A stretch of DNA of 64,000 bases from Heterobilharzia americana. Lineage: Eukaryota > Platyhelminthes > Trematoda > Strigeidida > Schistosomatidae. Positions 10,441 through 22,450 of this stretch are shown piece by piece. How positions within the stretch are numbered: the first letter of the stretch is position 1; the number at the start of each line of letters is the position of its first letter. Location: positions 73,712,678-73,776,677 of the forward strand of contig OX104134.1 of NCBI GenBank assembly GCA_944470555.2, written 5' to 3'. The notes beneath the pieces were generated by a model, which worked only from the letters and a program-made list of their open reading frames with translations, made no database searches and had not been told where the DNA came from. The translations under genes were made by a program, and so were the position numbers.

Positions 10441-11730
10441 CGTAATTCATCGAAGTTACCTAAAGGCGAAGAACTATAACCTCATAGTGCTGTCCACTTC
10501 CAGAAGTCAAGTCTCATGGTCATTAATTGAGTAGAGTACTGTTAAATAATAAACTCATCATTTAATAACTAATCACCTGCACTACAGATGCTAAACAGGA
10601 TCAAACCTTTAGCAAGCAACATTTTAGAAATATGTAGATGAATTTCATCTTTCTTTGACAGTCGACGAACTACCAGTTAATGATTTCACTAACAAACACT
10701 AAGAATCTATCTGCTTGATTTCAGTGTGAAACTTAAGATTTTACTAAGATTCAGTGTTGTCCATTCTTGTTGGTAAAATGATTAGAACCAACAAATGGTC
10801 GAGTGCTGTGCTTTATCAACCCTAATCTGATCCCAGCAGGGAATTAGGTTTTAACAACTAAATCCCTACCATATTTTTAACCAAAAAGAAATAAAAGACG
10901 GTTAGTTGTTGCCTCTAGAATCAAACGATTTCCCGCAACAGGAAGTGAAGCGGACGGCAATATATACTGCAGGGAAATAACTAATATCCAATCAATTGCA
11001 TTTATGATCCGAAGGGTAACTGATTGGCACAAACATCATAATAAATCAGTTCATTTTCACAAAAACTCTTACACGATTCGAGTCATTATGTTTTACAAAG
11101 TCACATAACTGAAAAAAATAGGTAACTCTATGCATTTTCATAGTTTCCAAGTTCTACTTTTAAACTACATCACTCACAGTGATTCACAAAAATGATTTAC
11201 TCCCTTCCGAAATAAGGGTGATCTGCAAGAGAATGAAGTTTGAAGAATGCCAGCGATCAACAGAATCCTGTGAGCCGACCTACTGAAAATTATACGTCGT
11301 TTCAGGCATCAAGTACCTGACAGATCACTGAGCCCCATATAGAATTGATGAATAAACGGTAACAGTTCACTAAAACTCTAGGGACTTGGAATATGAAGAT
11401 GTCGGGAACGTGACTGACAAAATATCCTACTTCATGCTCCGGTAATGTGTTTTGGATTAGTAGCTGAAAATACCGCTTTCCAACGTCGATCTGTTCACTA
11501 AACACAACTACACAACACCACATTAACTGTGTGCTTGCTCCCAGTCGCATCCTGGATACCAATAAGCTGTTTCTTGGTTAAATGGTTCAATGTATGCAAT
11601 GCTTGACCAACTGAATTATTAAATAAATCCCCTAGGGCATGGCTTTATTTCTGACATGATAATGAGTAGACGACAATACGACCACTTTATCTACCTCTCA
11701 GTTGGACATAAGAGCTACTCATTAGTTTAA

Positions 11731-11865
11731 GTCTGTTTGTTAGAAATCTCACACAGTGAAACAGTATGATTTACTGGATAACGTTTCGGACATAATTTGT
11801 TGTCCATATTCCATATGAATATGGAATGATACTGTTTCACTATGTGACATTTCTAATAAACAGAC
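11731..11865. repeat. MITE-like inverted-repeat hairpin
   Basis: About 38 bases at 11731-11768 (GTCTGTTTGTTAGAAATC...) are repeated inverted at 11829-11865 with two or three mismatches, and the loop contains a further palindrome CCATATTCCATATGAATATGG (about 11804-11824). The arms end GTCTG/CAGAC. No clear target-site duplication is seen. No coding capacity. The loop motif ACTGGATAACGTTTCGGA recurs near 7942. Confidence 0.8.
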
Positions 11866-13377
11866 TAAAATGGAATTACAATCTACCACAGTGACCATGC
11901 TATTCACTCAGTTTTTCATTAGTTACTTAGTAACGTCAACATCTTTAAAATAACTTGAGGACAGCACATTTCTAGGTGAAACGAATTTGTATTCCTCCTA
12001 CTGGGTAACTTATGACAGAAATTATAGCTAGATTTCAAGCAAGAAGTGACCACACTCGAGAAGACACCACTGAGCAATCAAGTCACTGAGAATAGCTTAG
12101 AGATTGGTCCTTAGTCACAGAAAATTCATTAAATAAGTCTACAGTTCATCGCAGAAACATCACAACTTATCAGATCGCCACATAACTGCTCAATACTCTC
12201 TACCATAATATTCATCAGCCGGCATGACTCTCTGAAAGCGGAAACCACTATGCCTAGTCTTTAAAGTTCGAACTATTTCCATAAGTGCAGCGTGTTACCT
12301 TCATTTGTCACTAACTCCCTTTTAATTAATACAGAATCGTCGTATGGGCTTAGGATATCAGATAATCAGCGGTTGCGACCATGGAAATAAAAATCCTCTG
12401 GATTTTACCGACTAACGTTACAGTTAAAAAGTTTGCCCAACTCATAAGTTGTTTCCGAAAACTGGAGGAAATAGCTGTTATCAAACTAAATGATTGAAGA
12501 TCAAAATTAGGTTTGGGTTGCATCCGTGAATCTCATTTTGAGCGACTCGAACGACACCAGATGAATTATTCTTCAGAGTACTTTTATATACGCTTTCACT
12601 CTCTAAGCAAAGATTGAATTTCTTTCTAAAATTTTCTCGTATCTTAGGAAGCTAACTAACATTCCACGTCTTTTACATACCTTCGAGTTTCACAAATACT
12701 TACTTGAACTTCTGCTGAATATGATTTTTAACCAACTTCTTAGGGAAATAAGTCACTAACGAATACGCTTAATAGTTCATATCAGCTTGCAAGCAACTTC
12801 CAGGGTTCTATAGCAATGATTTGCTCTGTGAGAAGAAGAAACCTTACTTGCATAGCGGATATCATTGTAAATTTATCCTACTAATATAGTTAGTTGTAAA
12901 CCAGAATATAAATATGACCTACATATTTGCTGTAATACAGTGGACCTTCGTGTATCGATTACTTTCAGTGCTGGAGGTCTGTTTTAGTTTATTTGATTAC
13001 GCTGTTGGCTGCGTACATGGGGTCCGCACTATTCCAGAAACTGTGGTTATACGACTGCAGTAAGAAGCTACAATAATCTGCTTGATAAGTTAATTTTCTA
13101 AACGTAGCACAGAAGAGCTTATATACATCGAAGAGTTAAGAAGTTCGTAGGATAAATGGTGTTATTTTCATGACCAACTACGAACGGCAATAACACGTAT
13201 TGAATGGTATTGGTTTCAGGAAAAATCAGTCGGTAAATAAAAGATCTCAAGTGAGCTGATTTGTTATCACTGCAAAACAAACAACATCAGTAACAGTAGT
13301 ACAAAAAGGAGCTAAGAACATAAATACGGTTTTCAGAAACTTTGATATAGGTTCAAAAATTAATTTTCTACAAAGTA

Positions 13378-13847
13378 TCATTTAGGACTTGGCTTCTGAA
13401 TAGGTGCACAGTCATACTTTCCACGTACAACTTTATGTTTCACTCCAATAAGATCCTGTGTGCGTCCACCACGAACTAAAACAAGATTGTGCTCCTGTAA
13501 ATTATGACCTTCACCGGGGATGTGAGCTGTAATTTCACGACCATCGCTTAGACGAACACGTACGCATTTTCTATTAGCACTATTTGGTTTCTTCGGTTTA
13601 CGGACAATAGCCTTCAGTACGATTCCCTTTATAAATGGTTTTCCATTCATTACTTTATTTGGTGGACGCTTTTTTTGAAATGGACCACAGATGGCCATCT
13701 GTGCCAACGTAGCCAAGTTAGCAGTTGATGGTATACCGAACAACGAATGAAATTTATTCGAAGTGATTTGCCAGAAAGAATCATTACTTCCAAATTTGTG
13801 ACTGACTGGTGCAAAAGATGAAATCAGTGGCCGATTGCAAAAGAAAC
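13378..13847 (-). CDS. MRPS12: Mitochondrial ribosomal protein S12 (uS12m), last exon
   Basis: The decoding-centre protein of the mitochondrial small ribosomal subunit. The conserved S12 motifs are all present and intact: the KKRPP block, [24 protein letters not shown], and [21 protein letters not shown]; the stop is TGA at 13378-13380. The mature domain begins around ATLAQM, as in animal uS12m. Upstream in frame are ~40 residues rich in Phe, Ser, Asn and Lys with few acids, plausible as part of a mitochondrial targeting peptide, but no ATG occurs before an in-frame TAA at about 13899. A possible acceptor (TTCTTCTATTAAAG) at 13848 suggests the ATG is in an upstream exon that I could not identify. 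Spliced-leader AUG would be out of frame at that acceptor. Mitochondrial rather than cytosolic (uS12/RPS23) because of the bacterial-type motifs. Confidence 0.95.
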
Positions 13848-14389
13848 CTTTAATAGAAGAATAGGTCAGAAACGTTAGAAAACAAATTTTTGAATTTTAA
13901 ATACAAGAGTAGAAAAAGTGTGATAAATTCTCTTTCACAATACCAGTAGTAAGAATTTATACTAAGATAATGAAATCACCTATTCTAATTCTCATACGTA
14001 TTGCAGGAGGTTTATAATATATAAAACTGGAGTGATATGATGTATAGAGACTCAAAAGTGAAAAGGATAACAAACGCTTACAATCTTAACTTCATGGAGG
14101 ACAAAAACATACAACCAATTCCACTTATTCTGCAAAAACCTGTTGTTTTCATGATCGTCATCATCATCAATAATATCAACATAGGATACTGCATTACTGC
14201 ATAAACAGTTCAAGTTGCTCCAGCTCACATTAGCAAATCAAGCAAAAAACTGACAAGATGAAGGATAAGGAAATAGAAAATAGTCAATCGAATGCAGTCA
14301 AAGAGTGGGAGGAATAAAAAAAGTACTGAATTCAGGGTGACGATTAAGACGAAGATAATGCGTGCATACATCTAAGCCGTTAACTTTGA
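13848..14389. other. Upstream flank of the MRPS12 last exon
   Basis: AT-rich; should contain the 5' exon or promoter of MRPS12 but no start codon with a good donor could be chosen by eye. Confidence 0.4.
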
Positions 14390-16566
14390 TTGAGTTGCAT
14401 CACAGTCTCAAACCACTGGTTTCCGTTGTCACATGAACCTCAACCCGGGTCAGACAAGCTACCAAAGACTCTATGAAGTGATGACGTTCCAGTCTGGTCA
14501 TTCTTAACACATTTGACGGTTATCGACCTTAGTATGTAACGAGATAAGTTTAATTAGTTTGGAGACTGGTGTATCAGACCAACAGAAACATCACCAACTA
14601 ACACAAGTGAATTGGTCCAAGTCTCCACATTTCACAGTAGCATACATAGGAAAAGTGGATGGGAAAAGACTAATATCAAGTAGATATAGGTGTATAAGAC
14701 GAGACAGAATTTGAAAAGGAAGGTTAGCCAAAACATTCAGCTTAAGGAGACATCAAAGAATAAATACATATGCACCACTCTGACCAATTTTCAGTCGTTT
14801 CCTCAAGAGTCTCCAACCACTGATTCCTATAGTCTCAGGGACTCCAACCAAACATTCTACATCTCTCTACACACCTCAAACCAACAGTCAGGGACTTCAT
14901 CGATTGGTACGACGTCTCGGCTTGGCCATCTAAAATTCTCTTCCAAATTCTGCTAGCACTGCACTTCAAAGTAGACGGTGGCTTAGCATACGCTGACTGA
15001 CTGGAAAAACCAACGTAGAACCTCAACCACAGGTGCATCGTATCAGCATGAGCCGCAAATATTCAAGCCACTACAGTCGCTGAAGGCTCACAATCTCATC
15101 CACTTAATTGTCGGTTTTGCCAAGTACATTTCGCCTGACCAGGACATTGCTCACATAGTGATTCCAACATATGCAAGCAATGCTACTAAGGGACCTGTGA
15201 TCAGAAACTTGTAACAGCTTTATATCTTCTACTTCTAAGGGCCAAGTATTACAGCCGTATAACAGAACGGACTCCAGAACAATACACTCTTCCTCTAACA
15301 GATAGTTGGATATCTCGCTATTCGGCGCGAGACGCAAGTCAGCAAGCGTCAAATGAGCCTTCTGTATCCGAGCTAATATTTAGTCAGCAACCAGCCCGTT
15401 AAGACCGATGTAACTCCCCAATTAATCGAAGCGGTCGATAAGTACCACCACTCCACTCTCTATCCGTAAACAAGGAATAGGTTCAGACCAGTCTTGGAAA
15501 AATATCTTACATTTGGCAGGTATGAAACTCATGCAAAACATACACAGATCTCTGCTCAATAGGTTCAGAAGACCAATCACTTTTTCTCAGCGTCTTCTAG
15601 TATGACAATAATTTTTGTGCACTACAAGTTAGTCAGGTGACCCCCAGGGAGATAAATCCCTGTGAAGTCCGAGGCGCCGACGGTTATGTCTATTAATAAG
15701 TCTACGAAACAATTAAACGGAATGGTGAAGCTAGGCATTCCTCACGGAAACCACTGAGCATCGTCAGCTCAGATGACAACTCTCTAAAACCCCTGCACGA
15801 CTGCGTGAATTTGATCATAGAGCTTTGATTGGCAGTGCATACTTGCTTGATACTCCTTCAGTCGGAAACTACCACAACACCTCACGATCGACACAGTCGA
15901 ACGACGTCATCGGGCCAACAAATACGACAAGTATCGGCTGCCGGTAAGTCTGGCTGTTTCCGAAACCGTGGGAAGGTGAAAATCTGATCGATGCACCCTC
16001 GTCTAGATCTGAAACCCGTCTCGTTTTCTCGATCTCCAGTTAGGTGTGGGACGACTAAGGACCTAGGGATCTTGGACACGATATGGGTTAAAATGATTCC
16101 ACTGTGGTTATCACAAGAAGACTTCTCTCCCTTCTTATAGACTGTAATAACCAGTGAAGTAGACCAGTCTGACGATATTACCTCTGATTCTCATACAATA
16201 ACTAGTACCTCCGTTAGGCTACATAATAATTTTCTTCCTCCATCCCTGAAAACTTCGGGTGGTAAACTGTCAGGTTCAGCTGTTGCTTTGCATTGTTTAA
16301 TGCTCGAAAAAACCTCATTTTCAAGGAGAGTTGGAGGACTGACAACTATCTCCCATCCAGGTTCAGACTGGATGCTGAGCAATTTGGGCATGGCTGCGCA
16401 TTCGTTGAAATGTGCTTCAAAGTGTTCTCCTACCGTCTTACCTATCTATTCTGAGGGGTTCCTAGGTATCATTCTCTCCGATGATGGTTTAGCTAACCAT
16501 CATATTTTCCTGGTCGGTATTCTGATCCTTAATATGCCGAAAACGTTGGTGGGTTTTACCTTCAAA
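14390..16566 (-). mobile_element. Family-B LINE (RTE-related), decayed copy 1
   Basis: Minus-strand translation in several frames gives, from right to left: a linker plus RT start (PPTLLENEV, SIKQCKATAEPDSLPPEVF, about 16390-16200), an RT block GDRENETGFRSRRGCIDQIF (about 16050-15970), a C-terminal block (SVLLYGCNTWPLEVEDIKLL and VSNVLVRRNVLG, about 15290-15110), and terminal pieces CRMFGWSP and NQWFETVMQL near 14850 and 14400. Frameshifts and stops separate them, and the catalytic YADD region is not intact. The homologous copy at 60720-62520 has the same order. It abuts the start of LINE copy 2 of family A at 16567. Clade needs phylogeny. Confidence 0.85.
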
Positions 16567-19225
16567 CCTCACCTGGTTAACTAGTTCACTAGTTAATAGC
16601 CGGTCCTAAGCCCGAGTAAAGAGGAAAGGTTGGGCATACGCCTAGCAACCGTACCCGTAAAACCAATTCAATCGATAAAGTAACTTCAAGGTACAGACCT
16701 AATATAAAAAGGAAAAACAAACTTATTCCTCGCTGGAATCGGAGAGGCAAAATGACACCGGTTGGTTGGCCGATCTGTCTTCTCTTCTCTCGATGAAAGC
16801 GAAAGTAAACATGGGGACACGGAATGTCCGCACCATGTTTGAACCTAGCAAGGCTGCCCAGATTGCAAACGAGATGAGAGGGTATCGCATTCAAGTGCTT
16901 GGAATCTGCGAAAGCAGGTGGAATGGAAGTGGACTCTCCAAACTGTCAACTGGAGAATCAATTATCTACTCCGATATTGTCACACAAACGACAACCACGA
17001 GCACACTGGCTGGGTTGTCGAGTGGCTATCATGATGTCCCCTTGAAGAGCATCGAAGGCTCTCTCTCATACAGTCGGAATCGATCTCCTCCTCCACAACC
17101 AGCTTCATGACAGCAAGATTTAACTCAAAAGCAAGGAAAGTCACAATCATACAATGCTACACTACGCTACACACCTACAAATAGTGCAGATCAAGAGAAG
17201 GAGGGGGAATTCTACAGACAACTGCAATCAGTACTGAACATGATCCCACCCCAGTAGGCAACATCAAAATTCATTCTAATGGGTGACATGAATCCCAGTC
17301 AAACTCGGAGCGGACAACACAGCAAGAGAACCCATCATGGGTCGACAAGCACTCGGTGAAATGAACGACAATGGAGAACTCGTTAAAGACTTCTGCGCAT
17401 TCAACGATTTGGTGATTGGAGGCACTGTGTACAAACACAAGGATATTCACAAAGTGACATGGATTCGATTCCACCAGACACCAGGACACACTACACTAAA
17501 AATCAGATAGACTTCATCTCAATCTCAAGAAAGTGGAGACGCAGTCTACAGGACACAACATCAAGAAGAGGAACAGGTGGAGGTTCACACCACTCACTAT
17601 CTAGTGCAAGTTGAAAGTTTTCACAGAAGTTAGTGATAGGCCATAGTTCAAGTTGAACACCCAGAATAGAAAATGAACTGAAGGACATGTTCGCAACGGT
17701 GGACATACTCACACCACTATTGCACAAGGTTTAGAAGGAAGGAAGGAAAGGTACCTGCCGATTGATAGGAAGAAGGGCTACCTTGTCAAACTCCCAAACA
17801 AGGGAGACCTAAGTCTTTGCAAGAACTAGCGAAGAATCATGCTCCACTCCTTTCCACCCCAAGCAAAATATTATGCCGCATCATACTGGAGAGATTCAAA
17901 GGTGCTCTAGATTCAAAATTACGACCGGAACAGGCTGGCTCAATTCAGGAAATACAAATCATGTACGGATCAAATTGCAACGCAACGCTACGCATCATCA
18001 TACAACAGACCATAGAATGACAGTCAACTCAACTCTACCTCAACTTCATCGATTTTGAAAACGCCTTCGACAGCGTCGACCGAGAAGTCATTTCGAAACT
18101 GCTTTAACACTACAGTTTTAGTGCCACAAACCTTTATCAAACTCATTCAACAACTATATGACGACGCCATATACCAAGTGATTCACAATGGAAAGCTCAC
18201 TCACGCCTTTCAAGTGAAGACAGGAGTAATACAAGGCTGCCTACTATCACCGATGACCTTCCTGATTGTGGTCTACTGGATTATACGACAAACTGTGAGG
18301 AACGAGAAGTGGGGCATTCGCTGGCTGCACCGATGAGAACAACCTAAGAGAAGGTTGGGATTTCGCCGATGATGATGTATATCTAATGTCTTATCGCACA
18401 AACTCGAAGATCTACAGGCAAAAACCAACAGGTTGACAGAAGAGGCAGGGCAGCGAAAACGGGACTTCAAGTGAATGTAGACAAGACGGAGGTGATGAAG
18501 ATACCCAACCAGCAACAAGCACCAATCATCATCAATGGGAGAAACCTAAAGAAAGTAGTCTCCTCCACCTACCTGCACACGCAACAAGCAGCACAGGCAC
18601 AGATGAACACGTCAAAGCCACGATCCGAAAGACAGCAAGACAGGTCTTCACTAACCTGAAATAATCAGTGTGGAGATCTACTGCACTCTACTCCACTCCA
18701 CTCCACTCAGCATAAAGCGTGAACAAGATTCGGATTTCCAACACCAACGTCAAGTCAGTGCTTCCATGTGATGGTTCAGAAACTTGGCGCGTCACGAAAA
18801 GCATTTCAAACTAACTGCAGACATACACATCACATCAACAGCTGCCCCCTTCCCTCACTCCATACTGAAAATTAGATGCCCAGAATAATAAGAATGAGCA
18901 ATAAGGAACTCTGGCTGGGCAGCCAACCAACCAACCAACAACCCATCGCACAAGAAAGTGGAGATGGATTGCATTGGGGACACACTGAGAAGGCCGATTG
19001 GGGATATCACACGTCAGGCCGTCGAGTGGAATCCAAAGGGGAAACGACGAGTTGGGCGTCTCATCTGAGGGTGACATGGAGGAGATGGTGTGAGGAAGAA
19101 ATGAGAGCTTGTGGGCTGTCGTGGAGCCATGTTCAAAAGTTTGCAGAGAACAGAGTGCACTGGAGGCGTGCTACTGAAGCCCTATGTTCCACTAGGATCT
19201 CAAGGGACATATAATAATAATAATG
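16567..19225 (+). mobile_element. Family-A RTE-type LINE, long decayed copy 2
   Basis: Starts with the same 5' block as copy 1 (CCTCACCTGGTTAACTAG) and ends GGGACATATAATAATAATAA. Endonuclease (GTRNVRTMF, about 16810), a much deleted linker, RT fragments (FIKLIQQLYDDA and VIQGCLLSP near 18140-18250, FADD-equivalent near 18365) and the C-terminal block are all recognisable but scattered over all three frames. It has lost several hundred bases relative to copy 1 and gained many small tandem duplications, for example an extra run of TCCAC repeats near 18690 and CCAACCAACCAACCAAC near 18930. It shares with copy 1 the 5-base insertion near the ORF end (GTCTCATCTGAGG, ~19060). No clear target-site duplication. 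Confidence 0.9.
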
Positions 19226-19935
19226 ATAAAAATTTCAACAAAACCAATTCTCTTAACTAACTAGTTACCAGAGAAGTAGGTAATAATCAATGCTTGGATT
19301 TCAGCCGTTTAGGCTGAAATTTATCGATTAGCCAGTTAGAATCTTCACTGACATACTTCAACCAATAATGACTGATTATATTTGATTATAATTATAATTT
19401 AATTTCATTTAGTTTTAATTTAATTTAATTATAATCTTATACAGTAATTTTCAAATAAACTGATTTGGACTGAAAGCGGTGTTCAGTTGCAGTAAATGCA
19501 CGCACCAACAGTGATCATATCACAATATTCCTACAAGTTAAGAGACTATGAGAGTAGTAGTTTGTACAACAATCAGCGGCAAATTCTGTCAATTGGTTCA
19601 TAAGCCATTATAACTGGACCCTAAGTAGGAATTAAGTAAACTCTAGAGCAGAGAGAAAATATTTCGATGCTTTCTTGTGACAGCAACTATTTGTGGAAAT
19701 CTAAAACACGTGTCTTCTCCCTCCTTTGGATTTTAGCATGTCGATTTCCCTACTGAACCAAAAGAATATCGATTAATCTGCTCAGATAGGATGAGAGGAT
19801 AGATATACGCGAGGTTGCGTTTTCACCAAGGAAAAGTCACAACACTTTTTTGTAATGGAGCCCCAATGGAAGAATAGTTCAACAGCTTTCACAAATGATA
19901 TTCTCTCATCGTTCGTTAGCTGCAACCACATTAGG
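19226..19935. other. Spacer with no recognised gene
   Basis: AT-rich; includes a low-complexity stretch of AATTTAATT type near 19380-19440. Nothing else supported. Confidence 0.5.
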
Positions 19936-20158
19936 ACATTCTTATCATCAAATCTCGTGAGTCATAACAAAAATGACAGGTCTCAGAATGGTTAGAATGA
20001 GACACAGTCACAGGCCGTCTTCGTCTTCTGGTTTTTCGCAGCTCAGTGAAGCAGAAGGTACTGATGGAGGTCAGTCGCAGAAGTATTCGGTTGAGGTGTC
20101 TATTGGGTCTCAGTATCATATCCACGCAGAAACCCAAGGGACAAATAATAATAATAAC
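19936..20158 (+). repeat. SINE-like repeat unit, copy 2, with a family-A LINE tail
   Basis: Bases 19936-20127 repeat the window's first 195 bases almost exactly. They are followed by AAACCCAAGGGACAAATAATAATAATAA, closely matching the 3' end of family-A LINEs (AACCCAAGGGACTAATAATAATAA in copy 1). A short non-coding body joined to a LINE-type 3' end is how SINEs mobilised by RTE elements look. No A/B box was found in the body, so the origin of its promoter is unknown; a chimera from a 5'-truncated LINE landing beside the repeat is the alternative. Confidence 0.6.
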
Positions 20159-21499
20159 TTCTTTATGCTTTGCTTTCGGCCCCTTATGGCCAATGACAAC
20201 AGACAAAATGATAGCTAGTGCAACACTAGCTCTTCACCATGGACATATCGAAGAAATGCGAAAGTAATGGGGATGAAACCAGAGTGATTTTTGGTTGAAT
20301 GGTAACCGAACAGTTTGCAACAGTGCATGTGCTAGTTACAGCTTGCAACTTAATGTGTATAGAAGGGAGATTAATGTGAAAACAAGTAAATTGGCTAATG
20401 GACCCATATGGGGTCACATTTTATCTAGTCTATAGTATACTTAAATTCTTACGCCCTTACTGAAACTCAAATTTCTTCAGCTTTTTATATTTTACGAACA
20501 GGTGCTTTTCAAATGCACAATTGAAACTATTGAATGGTACGGAAATGCTTCTTTTGGTTGCTAAGTGATGTTATTTTTAGTAATACCTGCTGCATGCAGT
20601 GTTAGAAAAACTCTTCAGTAGTCCCTTTGATACTTTCACCTTTCCTTGAGTTATTTTGGTTTGATGCAGTGGAGTAAAAAGCTGAGAAAAGCATAAACCA
20701 CTGCAGAAAAGCCGAACCACCATCGTGATTCAAATTGAAGTTACCCATTGTAAAATCATCCCGAGGTAAGCGTATGCCCCAATTCAATACCAGGTGAGTG
20801 AAGGCTACAGTAACTAACTACTTTGTAAACATTGCACGTGATCTTTAATTAAAGGTACAGTAAAGCTCTCAAAATATGGATGCCATATATCATTTTCGAA
20901 AGGCCTTGGACTTTTGGAAACAGCAAATAAGTATTCTGAAGTGTCAAAGATTTTATCCCAATGAAAACTAGACGTGCCTGGTGCAATAGATTTAGTGTGC
21001 TGACTATCAAAAGAAATACAAAATAATTCCCTAGGACGCTGGATTTCAAGACAGATTTGTCCAGCATGTTACATCATAGATTACACTGCTTAACACAGTA
21101 TGCCATGTGAATTCCAACATGGGTTTTCGCAGTTACAATCAACGGTGAATGATAAGCAAGTTATACATGATATTATATGAGTTATATATTACCATAAAAG
21201 TCTAATATGAAGTTTGAAAATACCTTCTAACGACAAATCACGCGACCTACCTATTGTTCTCGAAAACACACTATGACCATATTTTAATGGCGCGGACATC
21301 ACGCCAATGTTTCGATGACCTAGAGAATCACATAACAGACATTATATTAAATAGTTTCAAATGTTTAGCAACAGGAACGAATAGGCTTTTATGTCTAGAA
21401 AGAGTGGACCACAATTTTTTGATTCGGTAACTTATGCCTAAGATAGAGGGAGAGAGAACGAGAGTGATTAACATAGATAAAGTTAGTTATGATTGAGCT
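20159..21499. other. No gene recognised
   Basis: Short open frames only, none with motifs. No repeats noticed against the rest of the window. Confidence 0.45.
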
Positions 21500-21720
21500 G
21501 CAACCCACATCATAGGCATATGTCAGGTTGGAGTCCGCGGAACTCAGACGAAACACCTCGAAGCACTTCTGAAGGGAGAGCACTCCAAAATGTAACTGCC
21601 CGTAGGTAGTAGAAGCAGCCCTTGAAATCTGATTCGTTATGTTGGAGGCTTAACTCCTGTGTATCTCCTCTGACATTGATGCTACAACTAAACTGGAATA
21701 CGTGGCGAAGAATGAGTCAG
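21500..21720 (-). mobile_element. C-terminal fragment of a CR1-like LINE
   Basis: The minus strand reads YYLRAVTFWSALPSEVLRG then SSEFRGL, which fits the conserved tail of CR1/jockey-type ORF2 proteins (pattern R..xFWNxLPxxV, then a phenylalanine-containing helix). No upstream RT remains in this orientation. Confidence 0.55.
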
Positions 21721-21829
21721 GGAATTTTTGAATTCGTGAGGACTATCAAATTCATTCGTGAGTGTGTGGCGTCACACACTTCCCCAAAATCAGTAGCCTA
21801 GTGTTTGACGACATTCAACACTGATGCTG

Positions 21830-22450
21830 ACCTTGATAGTTTAACCGGACTCGCTAAGTTGAAGGCACCCGGTCAAGCATCCTCGCCATTTGGCACGCTG
21901 TCGTGTTACGTTGCACTGCTCGTATTCGACTCTCTACCCAGTTAGTTGGAACCCATCGGTATTTTGGCACAACCATCCAAATATACTATTCCATCCGACT
22001 ACGCTATCGTGTTCTTCCTTGGTCTCGTATTCGTGGGCATATAAAAAGTCCGAATAATTAGTGACTGGTCTTTGCGTCTGTCAAGTTCTCACCAGGACAA
22101 ATCCTAAAGGTGAAAATCCCAGAAAATCAATCCATGTTTCAACTAGGTTTAACTGTGATGCTGAACATATAGTTTTTATGGACTGTCTGGGCTGAAGGTA
22201 CATGGTGAAGCATCCTAATCCGCTTGGCACACTGCAATGTTACATCGAATCGCTCGTATGCAACCCTCCAGCCAGCTAGTCGAGGTTTCTCGTTATTTTT
22301 GTATGATTGGTCAAATGTACTGTTTCTACTTGACTCCATGTTTTTACGTTCTTGGGCATTACCTGAGTAAGAATAACTACTAATCGGCCTCTACGTTTAT
22401 CGTTTTCGGGTACAGATAAATCTTAAACTTGTGAACTCCTTTACTTATAT
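21830..22450. repeat. Diverged two-unit tandem repeat, period about 334 bp
   Basis: Landmarks recur in order with constant spacing: AGCATCCT at 21876 and 22209, TTGGCAC at ~21890 and ~22224, CGCTCGTAT or GCTCGTATTCGAC near 21917 and 22251, and the end block ACAAATCCTAAA / ATAAATCTTAAA near 22098 and 22423. Identity is perhaps 60-70% by eye. Non-coding; it may be the untranslated region of a retroelement. Confidence 0.6.

Larger units (their letters stand above)
9792..13377. other. Intergenic DNA between LCLAT1-like and MRPS12
   Basis: About 3.6 kb without a supported gene. It holds a small family-B LINE remnant (10315-10440) and a 135-bp hairpin element (11731-11865). Promoter elements of the LCLAT1-like gene should lie at its left side but I see no diagnostic motif. 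Confidence 0.5.
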
